From contig OZ242265.1 of the NCBI GenBank assembly GCA_965207165.1, forward strand, positions 248,001 through 312,000: a stretch of DNA of 64,000 nucleotides, given 5' to 3'. This DNA comes from JAAXHV01 sp965207165 (GTDB lineage Bacteria > Pseudomonadota > Gammaproteobacteria > Eutrophobiales > Eutrophobiaceae). Positions 59,187 to 64,000 of this stretch are shown one piece after another (positions within the stretch are counted from its first letter, which is position 1; the number at the start of each line of letters is the position of its first letter). A program made the translations under genes and the position numbers. The notes beneath the pieces are model-generated. The model did no database searches. It saw only the letters and a program-made list of their open reading frames with translations, and was not told where the DNA came from.

Positions 59187-59308
59187 TCGTATGTTTCCCG
59201 ATAATTGCCGGTTGTTAGTATAACCCTGTTTTAATAGTACAATTAGCAGATGGCAAACCTGATAATCGCATCATCCACCTTGTACCCGGCAGAGAGTGAC
59301 GGCGCGGC

Positions 59309-60718
59309 ATGATTACGCTACCGGCATGGCTGCTGCTGTCCGCATCCGTCCTGATCATCGTATTGCTGGCCGTTATTCTTGGCCGATTGTCGTCGAATCG
59401 CAAGGGGTCTGCGGAAAAAGTCCTGCGCGAGGAATTTCGTTCGAACAGGGAGGAGGCCACTGACAGCGCCCGCAGCCTGCGGCAGGAAGTCGCCAAGACC
59501 CAGAAGGACGCCAATGACAGTGTCATCAAAGTAATCAGCGAGATGAACAAGTCCCAGCAGACGCGCCTCGACGCCGTCGAGCAACGTATCAAGGAACTGA
59601 GCGATAAAAATGAAACCAGGATAGGCCAGCTCAGGGACACGCTGGATACAAAGATGAAGGCCCTGCAGGACAGCAATGACAAGAAGCTCGAACAGATGCG
59701 CCATACGGTGGATGAGAAATTACAAAGCACCCTGGAGAAGCGTCTTGGCGACTCTTTTAAACTTGTCAGCGAGCGGCTGGAGGCGGTACAGCGCGGGCTG
59801 GGCGAAATGCAGAACCTGGCCACCGGCGTGGGTGATCTCAAACGGGTGCTGACCAATGTCAAGGCGCGCGGCACCTGGGGTGAGGTACAACTCGGCGCCA
59901 TCCTGGAGCAGATGCTTGCTCCGGACCAGTACGAACGCAATGTCAAGGTGCGTCCCGAAACCGCGGAAGTCGTCGAGTATGCCATCCGCCTGCCCGGTGC
60001 CGGTGCGGATATAGCAGATAGCGTCTGGTTGCCGATCGATGCAAAGTTTCCACAGGAAGACTATCAGCGGCTGCTCAACGCCACGGAGACCGCGGATACG
60101 GATGCAATTGAACAATCCATGAAATCCCTGACCCGCGCCATCGAGCTTTCCGCAAAAAATATAGGGGACAAATATATTGCGCCGCCGGCGACCACCGACT
60201 TTGCCGTCATGTTTCTGCCCACGGAGGGTCTGTATGCGGAAGTGCTCAGACAACCCGGGCTGCTGGAAAAACTCCAGCACGCCCACAGGGTGGTCGTCGC
60301 CGGCCCGACAACCCTGTCGGCAATACTGAACAGCCTGCGCATGGGTTTTCGCACCCTGGCCATAGAAAAACGTTCCAGCGAAGTCTGGCAGATCCTGGCA
60401 GCCGTCAAGACCGAGTTCGGCAAGTTCGGAGAGGTATTGACCCGGGTCAAAAGACAACTGGATACGGCGTCCAACACGATCGATCAGACCGGGGTGCGCA
60501 CCCGGGCGATGGAAAGGAAACTCCGTGACGTGGAAGCACTGCCCGGCGACGAATCCGGAAATCTACTGGAACTTACCGACGAATTGATCACCACAGAGGC
60601 CACAGAGGCCACAGAGGATACAGAGGATACAGAAGATACAAAGGATACAGAAGATACAAAGGATACAGGGGATACAAAGGATACAGGGGATACAAAGAAC
60701 AGAGTCGATACAGACTGA
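59309..60718 (+). CDS. rmuC: RmuC family protein (DNA recombination)
   Basis: The protein has 469 residues. A membrane anchor (about 4-22) is followed by a long coiled coil (about 35-140) and the RmuC domain (about 150-430), with 'VKARGTWGEVQLGAILEQMLAPDQYERNV' near 190, read here as 'GTWGEVQLGAILEQMLAPDQ', and 'LPTEGLYAEVLRQPG'. RmuC limits inversions between short repeats in E. coli and has a PD-(D/E)xK nuclease-like core. The last 40 residues are a low-complexity tail of Thr-acidic tripeptides encoded by a 9-bp tandem repeat. Confidence 0.93.
   Translation: MITLPAWLLLSASVLIIVLLAVILGRLSSNRKGSAEKVLREEFRSNREEATDSARSLRQEVAKTQKDANDSVIKVISEMNKSQQTRLDAVEQRIKELSDKNETRIGQLRDTLDTKMKALQDSNDKKLEQMRHTVDEKLQSTLEKRLGDSFKLVSERLEAVQRGLGEMQNLATGVGDLKRVLTNVKARGTWGEVQLGAILEQMLAPDQYERNVKVRPETAEVVEYAIRLPGAGADIADSVWLPIDAKFPQEDYQRLLNATETADTDAIEQSMKSLTRAIELSAKNIGDKYIAPPATTDFAVMFLPTEGLYAEVLRQPGLLEKLQHAHRVVVAGPTTLSAILNSLRMGFRTLAIEKRSSEVWQILAAVKTEFGKFGEVLTRVKRQLDTASNTIDQTGVRTRAMERKLRDVEALPGDESGNLLELTDELITTEATEATEDTEDTEDTKDTEDTKDTGDTKDTGDTKNRVDTD
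60591..60698 (+). repeat. rmuC: 9-bp tandem repeat inside rmuC 3' end
   Basis: Twelve 9-bp units run from 60591 to 60698: CCACAGAGG three times, then variants of ATACAGAGG and ATACAAAGG. Nine bases equal three codons, so copy-number change would keep the frame and change the length of the Thr-Glu-Asp/Thr-Lys-Asp tail. Confidence 0.92.
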
Positions 60719-60739
60719 TAGTACTACATTGGGTGACGG

Positions 60740-60843
60740 CAGACAGGGATAGCCTTTTCAAGACACGCTGTAAATACGTCCATGTACGCTCATCGCCAGC
60801 CATCCATGGCTGTCGACGGTCTTGAAAAGGCCATCCCTGCCTG
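60740..60843. repeat. long inverted repeat between convergent rmuC and clpA
   Basis: A 25-bp arm (60740-60764) and its inverted copy (60819-60843) match at 23 of 25 positions and enclose a 54-bp spacer that contains a smaller palindrome, CAGCCAT...ATGGCTG (about 60798-60813). The element lies after rmuC and before the clpA stop (60880). It could be a bidirectional terminator or a dispersed palindromic repeat of the genome. Confidence 0.8.
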
Positions 60844-60879
60844 TGACCTCCGGAGGGAGGGTATCCATTAATATCTTCG

Positions 60880-63168
60880 CTAGTCTGCGGTATTCGCAGA
60901 CAAAGCCATTCCGGCTGTTTCCTTCTCCTCGATCTCGATGGTGAGTTCATCGTCTTCGGCCGAGACGATGACATGGCCGCCGTGCAGCAGTTTGCCGAAC
61001 AGCAGTTCTTCCGCCAGTTGCTTCTTTATCTTTTCCTGGATGAGACGCGCCATGGGCCGGGCGCCCATGATCTTGTCGTAACCGTGACTGCCCAGCCACA
61101 GGCGGGCAGCTTCATCAACGTCGATGACGACCTTTTTGTCATCGAGTTGCGCCTGTAATTCGACCAGGAACTTGTCTACCACGTTGAGTATGGTCTTATG
61201 GTCCAGGGCGTTGAATTCGATGATGGCGTCCAGGCGGTTGCGGAATTCCGGACTGAAGGTCTTGATGATGGCTTCCATGGCATCCGAGCTGTGGTCCTGC
61301 TGGGTGAAACCCACTGATGCCCGGCTAATGCGCTCCGCCCCGGCGTTGGTGGTCATGATGATGATCACGTTGCGGAAATCCACATGCCGGCCGTTGGTAT
61401 CGGTGAGGGTGCCGTGGTCCATGACCTGCAGCATCAGGTTAAAGACATCCGGATGGGCCTTTTCCATCTCGTCCATGAGCAGTACGCAATGGGGGTGTTT
61501 ATTAACTTCGTCAGTCAGCAAACCGCCCTGGTCAAAACCAACGTACCCCGGGGGTGCGCCGATCAGGCGGGAAACCGTGTGACGCTCCATGTATTCGGAC
61601 ATGTCAAAACGGATCAACTGGATACCCATGGCGATGGCCAGCTGTTTACTGATTTCCGTTTTTCCCACCCCGGTAGGCCCGGCCAGCAGGAACGCGCCAA
61701 TCGGCTGTTCCGGGTTGCCCAGTCCCGAACGCGCCATCTTGATGGCCGTGGCCAGGCTCCCGACAGCCTTGTCCTGACCGAAGACGACCATTTTGAGGTT
61801 GCGCTCAAGGTTCTTCATGATGTCGCGGTGTGAGGTGGTTACCGTTTTCGGCGGGATGCGCGCGACCTTGGCGATAATGTTTTCAATATCCTGGACGCCG
61901 ATGGTTTTTTTGCGTCTTGAAACCGGCAACAGACGTTGTGAAGCACCGGCCTCATCTATCATGTCGATGGCTTTATCCGGCAGGTGGCGGTCGGTGATAT
62001 AGCGTTCCGACAGTTCCGCTGCAGAGCGTAACGACTGGTTGGTATACCGCACCTCGTGGTGTTCTTCGAAACGGGATTTCAATCCCTGTAATATCTTGAT
62101 AGTCTCTTCGATTGACGGTTCGACTACATCAATCTTCTGGAAACGTCGCGCCAGTGCCCGGTCCTTCTCGAAAATACCGCGAAATTCCTGGTAGGTGGTG
62201 GAACCGATACACTTGATGTCACCGGACGCCAGGACCGGTTTGATGATATTGGACGCATCCATAACGCCGCCTGAGGCGGCGCCTGCGCCGATGATAGTAT
62301 GAATTTCATCGATAAACAGTATGGCGCCTTCATACTTCATGAGTTCGGCGATCACACCCTTGAAACGCTTCTCAAAATCACCGCGATACTTGGTCCCGGC
62401 CAGCACTGCACCCATGTCCAGCGAAAAAATTGTGCAATCCTGCAGCACTTCCGGTACTTGTTTGTCGACTATCTGCTTGGCGATACCTTCGGTAATGGCG
62501 GTTTTACCCACGCCTGCCTCACCTACGAAGAGAGGATTATTCTTGCGCCGCCGGCAAAGGATCTGGATAGTCCGTTGCACTTCGTGTTCGCGTCCGATCA
62601 GCGGATCGATCTTGCCGAGTTCCGCCTGTTTATTCAGGTTAATCGTGTAGGCTTCCAGGGGATTTTTACCGCTTTCATCCTGGCGTGATTCATCGTAGTT
62701 GTCGGCTTCCGACGAAGCGCCGGATTCATCTTCCTGGCTTTTGCTGATTCCGTGGGCGATGTAATTCACCACATCCAGTCGCGCGATATTTTGCTGGTGC
62801 AGGAAAAACGCAGCATGGGATTCGCGTTCGCCGAAGATGGCGACCAGGATATTTGCGCCGCTGACTTCCTTTCTCCCGGAAGACTGCACGTGTTGCACGG
62901 CGCGCTGGAACACCCGTTGAAAGCCCAGGGTGGGCTGGGACTCATGCTCGTCGTTATCACCCAGGCGCGGGGAATTATCCTCGATAAAGCGCGTAATTTC
63001 GGTGTGCAGTTCTTCCAGGTCGGCGCCGCAGGCCTTCAATACCCTGAGCGCGGCAGGGTTGTCCAGTAAAGCCAGTAACAAATGCTCAACCGTCACGAAT
63101 TCATAGCGTTTATCGCGGGCATCGCGAAACGCATCATTCAATGTCTGTTCCAGGTCTTTATCGAGCAT
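60880..63168 (-). CDS. clpA: ATP-dependent Clp protease ATP-binding subunit ClpA
   Basis: The protein has 762 residues. The N-domain (1-145) is followed by two AAA+ modules with Walker A 'GEAGVGKTAITEGIA' and 'GPTGVGKTEISKQLA'. The ClpP-docking loop reads 'VGF' ('RASVGFTQQD') where E. coli ClpA has IGL. ClpA unfolds substrates for ClpP. It is 15 bp downstream of clpS, the normal order. Confidence 0.96.
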   Translation of the reverse strand: MLDKDLEQTLNDAFRDARDKRYEFVTVEHLLLALLDNPAALRVLKACGADLEELHTEITRFIEDNSPRLGDNDEHESQPTLGFQRVFQRAVQHVQSSGRKEVSGANILVAIFGERESHAAFFLHQQNIARLDVVNYIAHGISKSQEDESGASSEADNYDESRQDESGKNPLEAYTINLNKQAELGKIDPLIGREHEVQRTIQILCRRRKNNPLFVGEAGVGKTAITEGIAKQIVDKQVPEVLQDCTIFSLDMGAVLAGTKYRGDFEKRFKGVIAELMKYEGAILFIDEIHTIIGAGAASGGVMDASNIIKPVLASGDIKCIGSTTYQEFRGIFEKDRALARRFQKIDVVEPSIEETIKILQGLKSRFEEHHEVRYTNQSLRSAAELSERYITDRHLPDKAIDMIDEAGASQRLLPVSRRKKTIGVQDIENIIAKVARIPPKTVTTSHRDIMKNLERNLKMVVFGQDKAVGSLATAIKMARSGLGNPEQPIGAFLLAGPTGVGKTEISKQLAIAMGIQLIRFDMSEYMERHTVSRLIGAPPGYVGFDQGGLLTDEVNKHPHCVLLMDEMEKAHPDVFNLMLQVMDHGTLTDTNGRHVDFRNVIIIMTTNAGAERISRASVGFTQQDHSSDAMEAIIKTFSPEFRNRLDAIIEFNALDHKTILNVVDKFLVELQAQLDDKKVVIDVDEAARLWLGSHGYDKIMGARPMARLIQEKIKKQLAEELLFGKLLHGGHVIVSAEDDELTIEIEEKETAGMALSANTAD

Positions 63169-63183
63169 GGCGGCTTTTTGATA

Positions 63184-63507
63184 TCAGTAGGCTTTCTCCA
63201 TTGTACATTTTAACGGATGTTCATGTTCCTTCGAGTAATGATTTACCTGGACGACTTTGGTCTGGGCAATGTCATGTGTGAAAATACCACACACTCCCAT
63301 GCCGCGTGTATGTATTTCCAGCATGATCCGCGTTGCGGTCTCCCGGTCCTTGGAAAAGAATATTTCCAGGATATGCACCACAAATTCCATGGGCGTGTAA
63401 TCGTCGTTCAGCAGAATGACCTTGTAGAGGGGAGGGCGTTTCAGCTTCGGCTTGGCCTCAAGCAGCGCCAGGTCTTCGTTGTAACGCTCGTGTGTTTTTT
63501 CAGACAT
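63184..63507 (-). CDS. clpS: ATP-dependent Clp protease adaptor ClpS
   Basis: The protein has 107 residues from the ATG at 63507; a longer frame would add 23 residues not seen in the family. 'YKVILLNDDYTPMEFVVHIL' carries the Asp-Asp pair that binds N-terminal residues of N-end-rule substrates, and 'HTRGMGVCGIFTHDIA' follows. It delivers such substrates to ClpA. Confidence 0.95.
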   Translation of the reverse strand: MSEKTHERYNEDLALLEAKPKLKRPPLYKVILLNDDYTPMEFVVHILEIFFSKDRETATRIMLEIHTRGMGVCGIFTHDIAQTKVVQVNHYSKEHEHPLKCTMEKAY

Positions 63508-63665
63508 TCCGGTTTTGTTCGGGTGTTTTGCTAATGATAGCGTAACAGGATATGACTTCCAATATCGTTGTTTCACATGTCTTGCATGGTAATCCCCGGG
63601 TGGTTTGCAGGCAACACACAGAAAGTGTATATTAGCCGTTTTCGTTTTGCTAAGGGGACTACCAG

Positions 63666-64000
63666 ATGACTGATGAAATAAGGCAGATTGAACAGGATTG
63701 GGTGGAGAATCCGCGTTGGAAAAACGTCAAGCGCGATTACAGTGCTGCGGACGTGTTGAAGTTGAGGGGTTCAGTACTGATTGAACACACACTCGCCAGA
63801 CGCGGCGCCGAGAAATTATGGGAACTGGTCAATAACGAAGATTATATCAACAGTCTGGGCGCGGTGACGGGCGGCCAGGCCGTACAACAGGTAAAAGCCG
63901 GGGTAAAGGCCATCTACCTGTCGGGCTGGCAGGTTGCGGCCGACGGCAATACCTCGGAGACCATGTATCCCGATCAATCGCTTTATGCTGTCGATTCCGT
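63666..64000 (+). CDS. aceA: isocitrate lyase, 3' end outside window
   Basis: The first 111 codons are visible. The protein begins 'MTDEIRQIEQDWVENPRWKN' and continues with 'KLRGSVLIEHTLARRGAEKL' and 'LTGGQAVQQVKAG'-like 'VTGGQAVQQVKAG', 'YLSGWQVAADGN' and 'MYPDQSLYAVDSV', all at the positions expected for isocitrate lyase. It catalyses the first step of the glyoxylate shunt. The frame is open to the last base; the rest lies beyond the window. Confidence 0.93.
   Translation, partial: MTDEIRQIEQDWVENPRWKNVKRDYSAADVLKLRGSVLIEHTLARRGAEKLWELVNNEDYINSLGAVTGGQAVQQVKAGVKAIYLSGWQVAADGNTSETMYPDQSLYAVDS

Noticed and set aside
60588..60974. Minus-strand frame encoding a Leu-Tyr-Pro repeat
   Set aside because: It is only the antisense reading of the 9-bp rmuC repeat and the end of clpA.

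Overview
The window looks like a chromosomal segment of a heterotrophic gammaproteobacterium, possibly marine or oligotrophic; genus cannot be assigned from sequence alone. Support comes from the nnr-tsaE-amidase-mutL-miaA-hfq block, the clpS-clpA pair, a MutL without the endonuclease motif, a long TonB-dependent receptor and a DUF1302/DUF1329/MMPL module. I see no rRNA, tRNA, CRISPR, prophage or intact insertion sequence.

Region 1 (1-10628) is a hexuronate / 2-keto-3-deoxygluconate locus: the end of a TonB-dependent receptor, a small secreted protein, KDPG aldolase (eda), KDG kinase (kdgK), two paralogous sodium:solute symporters of the NSS family, a thiamine-diphosphate 2-keto acid decarboxylase and D-mannonate dehydratase (manD). 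Together manD, kdgK and eda convert D-mannonate to pyruvate and glyceraldehyde 3-phosphate. The locus carries rearrangement scars: a 28-codon remnant of a second kdgK before the second symporter, and a 48-codon stump of a short-chain dehydrogenase on the minus strand.

Region 2 (10635-17188) is the conserved housekeeping block nnr, tsaE, N-acetylmuramoyl-L-alanine amidase, mutL, miaA, hfq. In place of the usual hflX, region 3 follows.

Region 3 (17222-36890, nearly all minus strand) is a catabolic island of about 20 kb. In transcription order it has DUF1329, an MMPL/RND exporter, a DUF1302 outer-membrane protein, CoxG-like protein, a three-subunit molybdenum hydroxylase, a Rieske oxygenase with a coupled small protein, an SDR, a DUF3891 protein, a second Rieske oxygenase, a NicX-type 2,5-dihydroxypyridine dioxygenase, an alpha/beta hydrolase, maleate isomerase, butyrate kinase and phosphate butyryltransferase. 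The lower half resembles the maleamate branch of nicotinate/picolinate degradation, but the upper half does not match a pathway I know.

Region 4 (37054-44811) holds a LacI-family regulator with a GATase1-like protein, an FMN-binding protein and a cupin, divergent from a nicotinamide phosphoribosyltransferase, a HAD phosphatase and an NTF2-like protein; a tungsten aldehyde:ferredoxin oxidoreductase faces them. A near-palindromic sequence, extended to 20 identical bases, occurs in both intergenic regions flanking the LacI block and is the likely operator.

Region 5 (44954-49907) is an apparently undescribed five-gene system: ExbB, two ExbD proteins (one with Asn in place of the proton-carrying Asp), a protein with a TonB-like membrane anchor fused to a von Willebrand A domain, and a large periplasmic helical-repeat protein.

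Region 6 (50014-64000) has an inverted pair of heptamer arrays, a secreted nucleoside hydrolase divergent from a ribose-type ABC importer, an MFS transporter, a LigB-type dioxygenase, an antitoxin/PIN toxin pair, a metallo-beta-lactamase-fold/SnoaL fusion, rmuC with a 9-bp tandem repeat, clpA, clpS and the start of isocitrate lyase.
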